From Nothophaeocryptopus gaeumannii (lineage: Eukaryota > Ascomycota > Dothideomycetes > Mycosphaerellales > Mycosphaerellaceae): DNA of 64,000 bases. The stretch lies in NCBI GenBank assembly GCA_031771865.1, contig JASISA010000029.1, forward strand, positions 248,001 through 312,000. Direction: 5' to 3'. Both the position numbers and the translations under genes were made by a program. Of the stretch, positions 1-9,023 are shown in pieces (positions within the stretch are counted from its first letter, which is position 1; every line of letters starts with the position of its first letter). A model generated the notes under the pieces. The model made no database searches and was not told the origin of the DNA. It worked only from the letters and a program-made list of their open reading frames with translations.

Positions 1-897
1 AATGCACTCATGTCGTCAATCGCCAAGAGCCTGTGTTGTGGTCAGTCCGGTTGCGTGTCAAAAGACAGAGCAAGTTCCCATACGTTGGAGCGTAGGCATA
101 TTTGGCATAGCCCCTGATAGGAACACAGTCAGATGATCTGTTGTTTTCATTGGAGCCAAAGTCCCAAAGCGCCTTGGAGTATGCTATGCGTCGCCGTCGA
201 GCTGCTGCCGCGTCTGGGTGTAAGGTCAGGGCCTGGGACATATTTGGCGGTCTTCTTGGTTTGGTCTCGCAACAGAAGACTCGATCAGCAATCGGCCGTG
301 AAGTGAGGTTCAAGCAGTAATGTGGGCCAGAAGACGGAGGGCTGTCGATTGTTTATGGATATTTGCGTCTACGCCATTGAGGCTTGCCGAGAGTATGTAC
401 GGTCTGGTCCTGACAAGCAAGGCTTTGCGGGTAAAGCTCCATATCTGTGTCGCTGTTAGCCACGTACCTGCTCACAGTAGACTATAGCCTTGCCCGACCA
501 TAGCTTGGAAGTGTCTGGAGTTTGTGGCTGCGGAATTCCATCCGAAGAAGCCGAGATCTGGTAACGATCCATTCATAGCCGCTGGACGTTGTAAGGTGCG
601 TATTTCCTCGACTTTATCACCCGCCTCACCAAGCCATGTGCAGCCTGACTATGCTGGTACGGACATTCCGTGCAGTGTGTGGAGTGGGCTGATGCTTGCA
701 TATAGAACGAGTAGTCTTGTTTTGGCAACTTGCAAGATTGTGTATCATGCACTTGGCAAGGGGTTCGAGACTGTGTAGAACTAGCCTTATGTAAGCCGGC
801 AACTGCGCCTCAGCTCGCTCTCTCTCCTCGTTCATCGAACGATCATCTCCACATCCTCGTCGACAACGCGCGAAGCAAACAGTTTATCTCTCTCCCA
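1..897. other. left-edge stretch with no supported gene
   Basis: Only short reading frames of low coding character are seen on either strand. The stretch may hold the promoter and 5' leader of the gene starting at 898, but I see no clear TATA element, tRNA or repeat in it. Confidence 0.4.
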
Positions 898-1787
898 ATG
901 TCTGAAATCCAGCGCTGGCAAAACAACGCCACGGCCATACCAGAAGATGCGGGATCGAGCGACATCAAGCGTAGCATCGAGCGACGTAGGCAAAAGGCTA
1001 TCGAGCATCTCGACAGTTACCTTAGTCGGAAACAATACATCAGCTCTCATGATCAAGGCTATGCGGTCGTTTCTCACAACAGGCCCTTAGCTACAGATTC
1101 GAGTCGTACGTCTGAAGCGCACTTCTTGATGAACAGCCTCATTAACGAAGCTATAGTTCTCAGCTCTCACGATCAGAGCTATGCAGTCGTTTCTCATAAT
1201 GTGCCCGTAGCTGGCGGTTCGAATCGTAAGTTTGGAACGCACTTATCGAAGAAGTTGCATCATTGACAAAGCTGCAGTCCAGCCTTGCAACAACGCCGAA
1301 TGGGAGCGTGCTGGGCGTAACGTGGCTTACGACTTCTTGCACAGCGACCTCTCGTTCATCGAGGGCTATCTAGCTGTATTGAGTAACAAGACACCTGTCT
1401 TCAGTCGACTTTTTGAAGTTGGGTAAGTTCTCCTTCCTGTGTTTAGAAACTTCAGCTCTCCTGCCCTTGATCGTGCAGACTTTGTCGTGACAAAAAGCCA
1501 CTGATACACTAGTTAGTGTTCCAGGGGTCCTCGCAACCACTGCCTTTGTGTATTTGTGGCGATTTTATCGTGCTGGTGGCATTGCTCTCGTGATGGAGGT
1601 CGTCTGGGCCACGTCTTATTCCTCATTCAAGATTGGAAGCTTATGGCTGCTTAGAGAATGCCAGGCACGCGTCTCGACTATGTTGAAGCTGCTGGAGGAC
1701 GCCAAACTCGACAATGATTCCAGGGAAGTTCTGCAGTCATGGCATTGGAAAGCTATCCAGGGTTGGCGGGGTTTCCTTGACATCTAA
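898..1787 (+). CDS. orphan four-exon protein with a duplicated exon
   Basis: I do not recognise this family. The model joins 898-1105, 1157-1225, 1278-1422 and 1517-1787, giving 230 residues. Introns of 51, 52 and 94 nt start GTACGT, GTAAGT and GTAAGT and end in TAG, CAG and TAG, and they keep one frame through to the TAA. The N-terminus is charged (ERRRQK near residue 40). The motif SSHDQ-x-YAVVSHN occurs once at the end of exon 1 and again in exon 2, because exon 2 plus its flanking intron is a copy of the exon 1 end plus intron 1. The last exon begins with a hydrophobic stretch near residue 145 that could be a membrane segment. Intron 1 is 51 nt and open, so retaining it would add 17 residues without breaking the frame. 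Start chosen as the first ATG giving a coherent frame. The exon structure is inferred only from splice signals. Confidence 0.45.
1041..1277 (+). repeat. tandem duplication (period 120 bp) of an exon-intron unit
   Basis: Unit 1 (1041-1156) and unit 2 (1161-1277) align along their whole length. Each starts CAGCTCTCA(T/C)GATCA and contains GCTATGC(G/A)GTCGTTTCTCA. Each carries a splice donor (GTACGT, GTAAGT) followed by an intron of about 51 nt with a matching acceptor. The intron halves have diverged more than the exon halves. Confidence 0.75.
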
Positions 1788-2771
1788 ATGTTACTCGTTC
1801 ACCATTTGTTGAACTGTTTCGCTTGAATGCGTTGAAATATCTCCTACTACAGCACTTCAAGCCTACGATTTAGGTCTTCTATTGCTAACGTAGCCGGGTT
1901 CGCAGTTCTCGGATTATCCTGTGACCTAGTGATGCATGCCATACTTTACACTAACAGAAGGAGATAGGAAACGCAAAAGGAAGAGGAGGAGGGGAAGGAG
2001 GAGGAGGAGGAGGAGGAGGAGGAGAGGTTGGGAACGCGTCGCGATTTACACGGATTTACCCATTACTCGAGTACGGAGTATGTGGCACAACCATTAGTCT
2101 GTCTCCAGGTTTACTCTGCCGTACACCAGTAGATGTATTCGCACGGCCCTTCATCTTCGGCATCTTCGGCATCTTCGACCCGATCGCGACTTCTCTCCGC
2201 GCCGACGTACAGGCGCAAGACGCGTATGGCGTATGGGGCCTGATGGAGCTGTCGACCTGAAAAGCGGCTGCGTGATGCCTCGTACATCCGCGAGGCCAGC
2301 TGAGATCCGTCACCAGATTCACAGCTTTGCAGTGCCTTCGACATGAGGCGCGCTGTGAGTGACTGTTCATTCTGCCACGGTGAACGTTGCTGTCCGTTTC
2401 GGAAGGCGAGACTGATGTTGTTTGTCTCATACATGTATGTGATGACCCCGCCATCTTGCCGTCCCAGGTCCCTCGTGTCTTGAGGTCGAAATCCAATTAG
2501 ACGGGTCTATCCGCCCACTAGCGCGGGTATGGGGGTTGTGGGGGAAAACACTTGGCGGGCCGATGACGAAGGTCCAGCGCCAACCTGATCAATCCTGGAA
2601 GCCGCCAGGACAGCGAAGCCAGCAAGACCGTTTCCATGAGGAAACGCAAACACGCAAACCACCCCAAGCACAACCTCGCCATTCACCTGTCCCTCCGCCG
2701 CAACCACCGCTAAAGCTTCTATCGACCACCATCCGGCTGCGCTCCGCCTGGAGAGCGATTCGACAGACACC
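1788..2771. other. intergenic region with a pure purine tract
   Basis: Between the orphan gene and KES1. It holds a run of G and A at about 1975-2027 made largely of GGA/GAG triplets. A 146-codon minus-strand frame at 2056-2496 has no recognisable domain and was not called. The region just before 2772 is the likely KES1 promoter and leader. Confidence 0.5.
1975..2027 (+). repeat. polypurine (GGA)n tract
   Basis: An uninterrupted purine run of 53 bases, mainly GGA triplets from about 1984 on. Such tracts can adopt triplex structure or act in promoters, but nothing in the sequence proves a role here. Confidence 0.8.
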
Positions 2772-4371
2772 ATGGTCCTCGGGCACAGGAAGAACTCGCT
2801 GGCTAGCTTGCACCGCTCCAGCACCGAGCAAGACCGCCATAGCGACACTGAGGGCGATGGCGATGAGACTGTCGTCAGTTCTGAGCAAGGCTCCGTCCTC
2901 ACACACATCATTTCTCAGCTACGTCCCGGTGCCGACCTATCCCGCGTCACACTCCCAACTTTCATTCTCGAGCCGCGAAGTATGCTGGAACGAATCACGA
3001 ACTTCATGGCCCATCCGGAGACCCTTCTCCCCATGCCAGATATCGACGATCCTGTGGAGAGATTTGTGGCTGTGACGAAGTTTTATCTGAGCGGATGGCA
3101 TATCAAGCCTCCAGGGGTGAAGAAGCCGCTGAACCCGATTCTGGGAGAGACATTCACCGGATACTGGGATTATGCGGACGGAACAAGAGGGTACTATATC
3201 TCAGAGCAGACAAGCCACCATCCGCCGAAGAGCAGCTACTTCTTCACGGCGCCTGAGCATCATATCCGGATCGACGGGACGCTGAAGCCGAGGAGTAAAT
3301 TTTTGGGAAACAGTGTTGGAAGCTTCATGGAGGGCATTGCGGTTATGAGATTTCTGAACCGAAATGAGAGATAGTAAGTATCTGTCCCCTCGGAAGGAGA
3401 GGAAGTACGGCTGACTTGAGTTTTCCAGCTTCGTCACCCAACCAAACATGTACGCACGCGGAATCCTCTTCGGTAAGATGAAGTACGAGCTCGGCGACCA
3501 CGCAGTGGTACGGTGCCCGGAAACAGGCTTGGAAGCAGATATCGAGTTCAAGGTCAAGGGCTGGGTGGGTGGAACATACAATGCGATTGGTGGACACATC
3601 AAGGATAGCAAATCCGGCAAGAACTTATACGAGCTGAGTGGTCTATGGAGTTCGCAGATGTATATCAAAGATCTGGCAACAGGGAAGAAGGAGCTTTTCT
3701 TCGACGCATCACACGCACGACCAAGCATACCGAAGGCGAGACCGTTGGACGAGCAGGCACCAAGAGAATCACAGCGTCTGTGGCACAGCACAACAGTAGC
3801 CATTAAGAAGGCAGACCACCGAGGTGCTACGGACGAGAAGTCGAAGATCGAGGACGAACAAAGACGGGAAGCTGCGGAGAGGGGAGAGAACGAGTGGAAG
3901 CCAAAGCTGTTCAAGCCGGCACCTCAAGGAGATGAGCAGAGCCTGGACTGGATCATCGACGCGACGGTTGACCACACAGCACCAGTTGAGAAACAAATCG
4001 AGCAAATACTGACCATTGCTCCGATACTGCCGGGCCAGAAGCCGGGCGATTCCAAGTTCTTCGAGGATAAGCAACTGCCTTCTCAACAGGGCAAGCCGCT
4101 TCCTGCGCAGCCAACTATCGCACAAAAGCAAGCCGGTGGCGACCTCATAGACTTTGGACAAAATGATACGCCCAGCCAACATTCACAAACACTGCCTCAG
4201 ACACAATCTGGCACGGGACAGCCTCCGGGACTGCAGCAGCCTTTAGTGCCAAACGCTGCCCAGGCCTCTTCTGCTGGTCAGAGCGTCAAGAGGAGCCCAT
4301 ATGGCAACGATCCCATTCGGCGGACGGATAGCATGGGCAATGAAGAGCAGTTTCACGATGCGGAGTCATGA
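2772..4371 (+). CDS. KES1: oxysterol-binding protein-related lipid transfer protein (KES1/OSH4 type)
   Basis: Exons 2772-3373 and 3429-4371 encode 514 residues, split by a 55-nt intron (GTAAGT...CAG). The family exchanges sterol and phosphatidylinositol-4-phosphate between membranes. The signature EQTSHHPP is at residues 145-152 and the conserved LNPILGETF just before it at about 120-128. The protein is a short, ORD-only type with no PH or ankyrin domain. It starts with a Ser/Asp-rich 40 residues and ends with a Gln/Pro-rich tail of about 100 residues that yeast Kes1 (about 434 residues) lacks. The start ATG at 2772 lies in the context ACCATGG. The intron joins an exact frame (NER-Y-FVTQPNM), which supports the model. 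Identification of the family is firm; the precise paralogue is an inference from length. Confidence 0.93.
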
Positions 4372-4863
4372 GAAGATGCACCAGACATAGAAAAGGAATT
4401 GGGTTATGATCGACATGCATGATTTATGCCTGCGTAGCGTTTAATTAGATACCAAGGGAAGCATTTGAGCGTTCTTCAACAGAGCCTTCCTCCTCAAGCT
4501 TCGTACATACTGTGCCTACCCTAATGATGTTGATGCCTGATCACATGCATTGCAGCCTGGTCGCTCGACCTTCCCGATAAGGACCCGGGCTTTGAGAAGC
4601 TACAGGCGCGTCAAGCTTCAAGTGAAAGTTGCAGAATGTAGATACACACAACAAGCATTGCACAATTGCTGAGCGACATCTGTCACTGAAGCTGATTGAA
4701 GTTATACCCTGCCATACTCAAATCTGCATCGCGCCCACCCGCCTCCATCGCCAGTCCGAGCGAGCTGCACCTTCCACTCCAACTTCGAATCCCTCACGCG
4801 ACTTCACTCGAGCTTGACATTCACCTACAAACGGCAGGCGCGAGTGCCCTGCCTGCAAACGAG
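4372..4863. other. intergenic, KES1 3' end and SSU72 leader
   Basis: Tandem genes on the same strand. The reading frame of SSU72 is open upstream to an ATG at 4696, but that 56-residue extension is low-complexity and unlike the family, so I treat it as leader. No RNA gene or repeat is seen. Confidence 0.5.
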
Positions 4864-5787
4864 ATGTCCGCCGATCCGCGGCGGCGAAACGCGCCTCCTC
4901 CACCTCCACCACCACCGCCGGAGGAAGAGCAGCAACAACAAGACCAACCACAAGACACACCCTCTAACATGGACGGCCCCAGCGATTCAAGGCCTGCCAG
5001 CACGAATCCTACAGACGATGCGAAACAAGAAGACGGCGGCTTCAAACTCCGCTTCTGCACCGTCTGCGCCTCGAACAACAACCGCTCGATGGAAGCACAT
5101 CTCCGCCTCACTACCGCTCCCCAACCCTACCCGACCATCTCCTTTGGCACAGGCTCCCTCGTCCGTCTACCAGGGCCATCTATCAGTCAACCGAACGTTT
5201 ACCGCTTCAACGAGACCTCCTACAGTGCGATGTACGATGAACTTGCAGGCAAGGACAAGAGATTGTATACAGCGAACGGAATCCTGAACATGCTGGAACG
5301 GAATAAAGGCGTCAAATGGGGTCCTGAGAGGTGGCAGGATTGGAAAGTTGGTGTACCGCGCGTCGGGTCACGCGGTGCAGGCGAGGCGGATTTCAGTCAA
5401 GATAAGGGATACTCTGGGACTGAGGCAGGAACCGTGGATATTGTGATTACGTGTGAAGAACGCTGCTGGGATGCCGTTGTCGACGACCTCCTCACGCGAG
5501 GGTCACCCTTAAACCGACCTGTACATGTGTTCAACGTCGACATTAAAGACAACCACGAAGAGGCATTGATCGGCGGGAGAGCGATTTTGGAATTGGCGGA
5601 TAAATTGAACGAGGCTGCTAAAGAGGAGAGGGAGTTGGATGTGAAGGGCGGGGGCAGTGCGAATGGGTTTGAAGAGGGGAGTGCGAGCAGTAGAGCGGGC
5701 TTTGATGAGAGGGTTCCGGATATACTTGCGGAGTGGCAGGAGAGGTGGCCGCAGCTGCCGGCGCTTTGGACGTTGGGGTGGTTCTGA
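4864..5787 (+). CDS. SSU72: RNA polymerase II CTD phosphatase SSU72
   Basis: A single exon of 307 residues. SSU72 removes phosphate from Ser5 (and Ser7) of the RNA polymerase II C-terminal repeats as part of the cleavage and polyadenylation machinery. The low-molecular-weight phosphatase P-loop is visible as C68-ASNNN-R74, and the conserved aspartate region FNVDIKDNHEEA is near the C-terminus. The protein ends in the usual aromatic WTLGWF type of tail. Two lineage-specific features stand out: a Pro- and Gln-rich N-terminal extension of about 58 residues and a Gly/Ser/Glu-rich insert before the last helix. Yeast and human proteins are about 200 residues, so these account for the extra length. 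ATG 4864 was chosen over an in-frame ATG at 4696 because the longer N-terminus looks non-coding. Confidence 0.93.
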   Translation: MSADPRRRNAPPPPPPPPPEEEQQQQDQPQDTPSNMDGPSDSRPASTNPTDDAKQEDGGFKLRFCTVCASNNNRSMEAHLRLTTAPQPYPTISFGTGSLVRLPGPSISQPNVYRFNETSYSAMYDELAGKDKRLYTANGILNMLERNKGVKWGPERWQDWKVGVPRVGSRGAGEADFSQDKGYSGTEAGTVDIVITCEERCWDAVVDDLLTRGSPLNRPVHVFNVDIKDNHEEALIGGRAILELADKLNEAAKEERELDVKGGGSANGFEEGSASSRAGFDERVPDILAEWQERWPQLPALWTLGWF

Positions 5788-6756
5788 GGAATGACAAGAA
5801 CTAGGAGGAGGAGAAGACGAGTTGCTTGCTTAATGAGCGCTCGCTCGCCGGCATAGCATATCCGCTACGCCATACGATCATGACTGCAGCGCGAGCAGAC
5901 TTCATGGACGCCCATGAAGTATGAGGAGAGTTGCCTGTACCGCGGAAGCTGCACCACCAAAGCACAACTTCGACGAGCTTGCAGATGGTTGTGATCTCTC
6001 GCACTGCGCTTCCTGTGTTGGGAAAGTCCCTCGCCGAGAGCTACATCGTTCTGCACCAAGCCCTATCAGCAAAGCAGCTCTGTCAACTCCATGGATCTAT
6101 ATGTGAAGGCAGGACTGTGACCTGAATCGCCACACATACGAAGAGGTCACAAGTCGTCCCAGGCTTTGTGATGGGATGCATATCCGTCAGCTTCGACCAG
6201 AACGCCGGGACCAAACACGGCACGGCAGGCACGGCGAAGGCGTTCATGCGTGTACGATGGCACGGACGACTTCGGCTCGGCTGCAAAGACCCTCAAGATA
6301 GACATCAGACATATGCAGTCGGCTGGACTGACCGAGTGGCATTCCGAACCGCATTTCCCACGCCATCTCAATTCCTTCTGTTTCAGTGAGCGAGGAGCGA
6401 AGTAGGGCGGTTCAGCTGATTCCACCGCGTGCTCTGGAGCGACTTTTGTTGTTACCTCTGTTGCGATGCGACCTTCACATGACAGATCTTGGGCTCCGAT
6501 CTTAGCGCCGATCTGGGAACGATCCGATCTGCAGGAACATGGGAGCTTGGGCCACTGATCGTAACTGACGTATCGATTCGACCTCTTTGTCCAACTTCGC
6601 GAACGCTTTGCGCTCGCTCCTGTTTCGCGTACACAGTACACGAAAACGCGTATGCAATTGTTTGGAGCATTATTGAACGCGACTAGGAACCGGGCGATAT
6701 CCAGAGAATTGACTAAATCTTGCATCAAGCACGCAATCGCATTCTACTCCATCAAC
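5788..6756. other. intergenic, promoter region of the photolyase gene
   Basis: No supported gene. Overlapping short frames exist on both strands (the longest is 193 codons on the minus strand, 6147-6728) without recognisable domains. A cluster of GATC motifs sits at 6485-6530. Confidence 0.45.
6485..6530. promoter_or_regulatory. cluster of five GATC/CGATCT motifs upstream of the photolyase
   Basis: Within 46 bases GATC occurs five times, mostly as CGATCT or AGATCT. It lies about 230 bases upstream of the ATG at 6757. The clustering is visible directly; a regulatory role is only a guess. Confidence 0.3.
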
Positions 6757-8583
6757 ATGCCTCCCAAACGCCGCGCGACATCTCCCGTTCGACCTTCACC
6801 CACCAAGAAGAGCAAACAGACGAAGCTCACTACCAATGGCAACATTACAAGTCCAAAACCCAAGGCCAAGAATGCGACCTGTTCCGCCAACTTCGACCAC
6901 TCCCGCGTCTCCGAAACCTCGGGCATCGTCCAACGTGAATTCTACCCAGCCGAGATGAGCAACGAGCGTTGCGAAAAGTACAACAACGGCGAGATACCCA
7001 GACCCATCAAGATCCTCGAAGACACCATTGCGGACACCAAGTCGAAAAGGGAAGCGATCAAGCCTGGGCAGGCTGTGGTGCACTGGTTCAAACGCGACCT
7101 GAGGATGACGGATAATCGCGGTTTGAGCGCCGCTTCCGAACTTGCGAAGAAGAATGGCATATCGCTTGTGGGCATGTTTATTATTAGCCCACAGGACTAT
7201 CAGGCTCATTTCACCAGTGCAGCGAGGGTGGACTTTGAGTTGAGGACGCTCGAGGTGATGAAGAAGGACTTGGCGGAGCTGGACATCCCGCTTTATGTGG
7301 CTACTGTCGAGAACAGGAAAGAGGCTGTAGGACATATTCTGGAGAAGTGTGAAGAGTGGGGCGCAAAGCACATATTTGCCAATGTGGAATACGAAGTCGA
7401 TGAGTTGAGGCGGGAGACGAAGCTGATCAAGGATGGGTTAAAGAAGGGGGTCAATGTGGATGTTAGGCATGACGATGTTGTCGTCAGGCCGGGTGATTTG
7501 ATGAGTGGAGCTGGGAGGCAGTACTCGGTCTACAGTCCTTGGTATAGGGCTTGGGTGAAGTTCATTCACGAACATCCAAAGGTTTTGGATGAAAGTCCCG
7601 CTCCAACCGCAAACCCTGCGAATGCGAAGGAGAAGTTCAAGAGTATATTCGACGATTTCATCCCTTCCGCACCGAAGAACAAGGCCCTCTCCTTAGAAGA
7701 AAAGAAGAAGCTGGCAAGCGTATGGCCTGCCGGCGAACACGAAGCCCAAGAACGACTTCAACGATTTATCAAAGAGCGCATCTCCAAATACAAAGACACT
7801 CGCAACCTCCCCGCCGCCAACAGCACCTCCCTCCTATCAGTCCACTACGCCTCCGGAACCCTCTCCGCACGTACGGCCATTTGCGCCGCCCGCGACGCTA
7901 ATTCAAGCAAGAAGTTGGATGGAGGCAACCAAGGTACCATTACGTGGATATCTGAGGTGGCCTGGCGAGACTTCTACAAACACGTCATGTCTCACTGGCC
8001 GTACATCTGCATGTTCAAGCCGTTCAAATACGAATACTCTGACATCGAATGGGAATACAACGACGAACATCTGGAAGCTTGGAAAGCCGGACGGACTGGG
8101 TTCCCCATCGTCGACGCCGCGATGCGACAGATCAAGGGGATGGCATACTGTCATAACCGATGTCGGATGATTGTCGCTTCTTTCCTTGCGAAGGATTTGT
8201 TGCTGGATTGGAGGCAGGGAGAAAGATACTTTATGGAAAACCTCATCGACGGCGACTTCGCATCTAACAACGGCGGTTGGGGATTCTCAGCCTCCACGGG
8301 CGTGGACCCACAACCTTACTTCCGTATCTTCAACCCTCTTCTTCAGAGCGAGAAGTTTGATCCGGAGGGGGAGTACATCAGGAAGTGGGTTCCTGAATTG
8401 GCTGGTATTCAGGGAAAAGCTATTCATGATCCTTATGGGAGAGGACAAGCGAAGGCTGCTGAGAAGGCTGGGTATCCGAGGCCGATGGTCGATCATTCGA
8501 AGGCGAGGCAGAGGGCGTTGGATAGGTATAAGGGTGGACTTGGGAGGAGTACGGCTAATGTTGGGGGTGGGGTGCATAATTGA
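6757..8583 (+). CDS. PHR1: class I CPD DNA photolyase
   Basis: A single exon. From ATG 6757 the protein is 608 residues; an in-frame ATG at 6652 would add 35. The enzyme uses FAD and blue light to split UV-made cyclobutane pyrimidine dimers. The N-terminal antenna-binding Rossmann domain begins at VVHWFKRDLRMTDN. The FAD/DNA-binding helical domain carries WISEVAWRDFYKHV, the TGFPIVDAAMRQ segment and the hallmark NNGGWGFSASTGVDPQPYFR. The first 60 residues after ATG 6757 are Lys/Pro/Ser-rich with PKRR and KKSKQTK, compatible with a nuclear signal. The optional 35-residue extension from 6652 is rich in Arg and hydrophobic residues with only one acidic residue, resembling a mitochondrial presequence. 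Yeast photolyase is known to act in both compartments, so alternative starts are plausible but unproven. Confidence 0.95.
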   Translation: MPPKRRATSPVRPSPTKKSKQTKLTTNGNITSPKPKAKNATCSANFDHSRVSETSGIVQREFYPAEMSNERCEKYNNGEIPRPIKILEDTIADTKSKREAIKPGQAVVHWFKRDLRMTDNRGLSAASELAKKNGISLVGMFIISPQDYQAHFTSAARVDFELRTLEVMKKDLAELDIPLYVATVENRKEAVGHILEKCEEWGAKHIFANVEYEVDELRRETKLIKDGLKKGVNVDVRHDDVVVRPGDLMSGAGRQYSVYSPWYRAWVKFIHEHPKVLDESPAPTANPANAKEKFKSIFDDFIPSAPKNKALSLEEKKKLASVWPAGEHEAQERLQRFIKERISKYKDTRNLPAANSTSLLSVHYASGTLSARTAICAARDANSSKKLDGGNQGTITWISEVAWRDFYKHVMSHWPYICMFKPFKYEYSDIEWEYNDEHLEAWKAGRTGFPIVDAAMRQIKGMAYCHNRCRMIVASFLAKDLLLDWRQGERYFMENLIDGDFASNNGGWGFSASTGVDPQPYFRIFNPLLQSEKFDPEGEYIRKWVPELAGIQGKAIHDPYGRGQAKAAEKAGYPRPMVDHSKARQRALDRYKGGLGRSTANVGGGVHN

Positions 8584-9023
8584 GGAGAGGTACACCAAAA
8601 CGTGTCATCTTTCGAAGGCATCATTCTCCAAGATCCGGTGACATGGCTCCGCAGCATTGACAGCACTCTCCATGCCGAATGCAGATATGAAGAGCCAAGA
8701 CATCCCTCCGTCTCACCTTGGGATCACCTTTGCATTTGGAGTCCCGAATGTTTCAAGCACCAACATTTGTCTACGATGAAGCGAACGAGTAAGATGTCTC
8801 AAAGCAGGCAACACAGTCTCGCTCCTTGATAGCAGCAATGTCTCCAATCATAAAATCTTGCGGACTAGGTGGTTCGTATAAGTAGGTCACGTCTCCGAAT
8901 GATGTTCTTCAGAAAGCCCGCACCACTCTATTTCTCCCCAGGAGGGTTAGACCTTTGCGAACTGCAACTCTCCACTCAACCACATCGAATCCTATCTGCC
9001 GGCCAGATCACCCAGGAAACGAT
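8584..9023. other. intergenic between photolyase and BTB-like gene
   Basis: Same-strand spacer. The downstream frame is open from 8955, with alternative ATGs at 8955, 9024 and 9072. No RNA gene or repeat is visible. Confidence 0.4.

Noticed and set aside
1210..1226. GGTTCGAAT resembling a tRNA B box
   Set aside because: No matching A box, acceptor stem or T-loop partner nearby; it lies in the duplicated exon of the orphan gene.
2056..2496. 146-codon minus-strand frame before KES1
   Set aside because: A second minus-strand frame of 107 codons overlaps it; neither has domain-like patterns, and an adjacent simple repeat distorts composition.
6147..6728. 193-codon minus-strand frame upstream of the photolyase
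   Set aside because: Overlaps the photolyase promoter and start, has no recognisable motif, and has equal-length neighbours in other frames.
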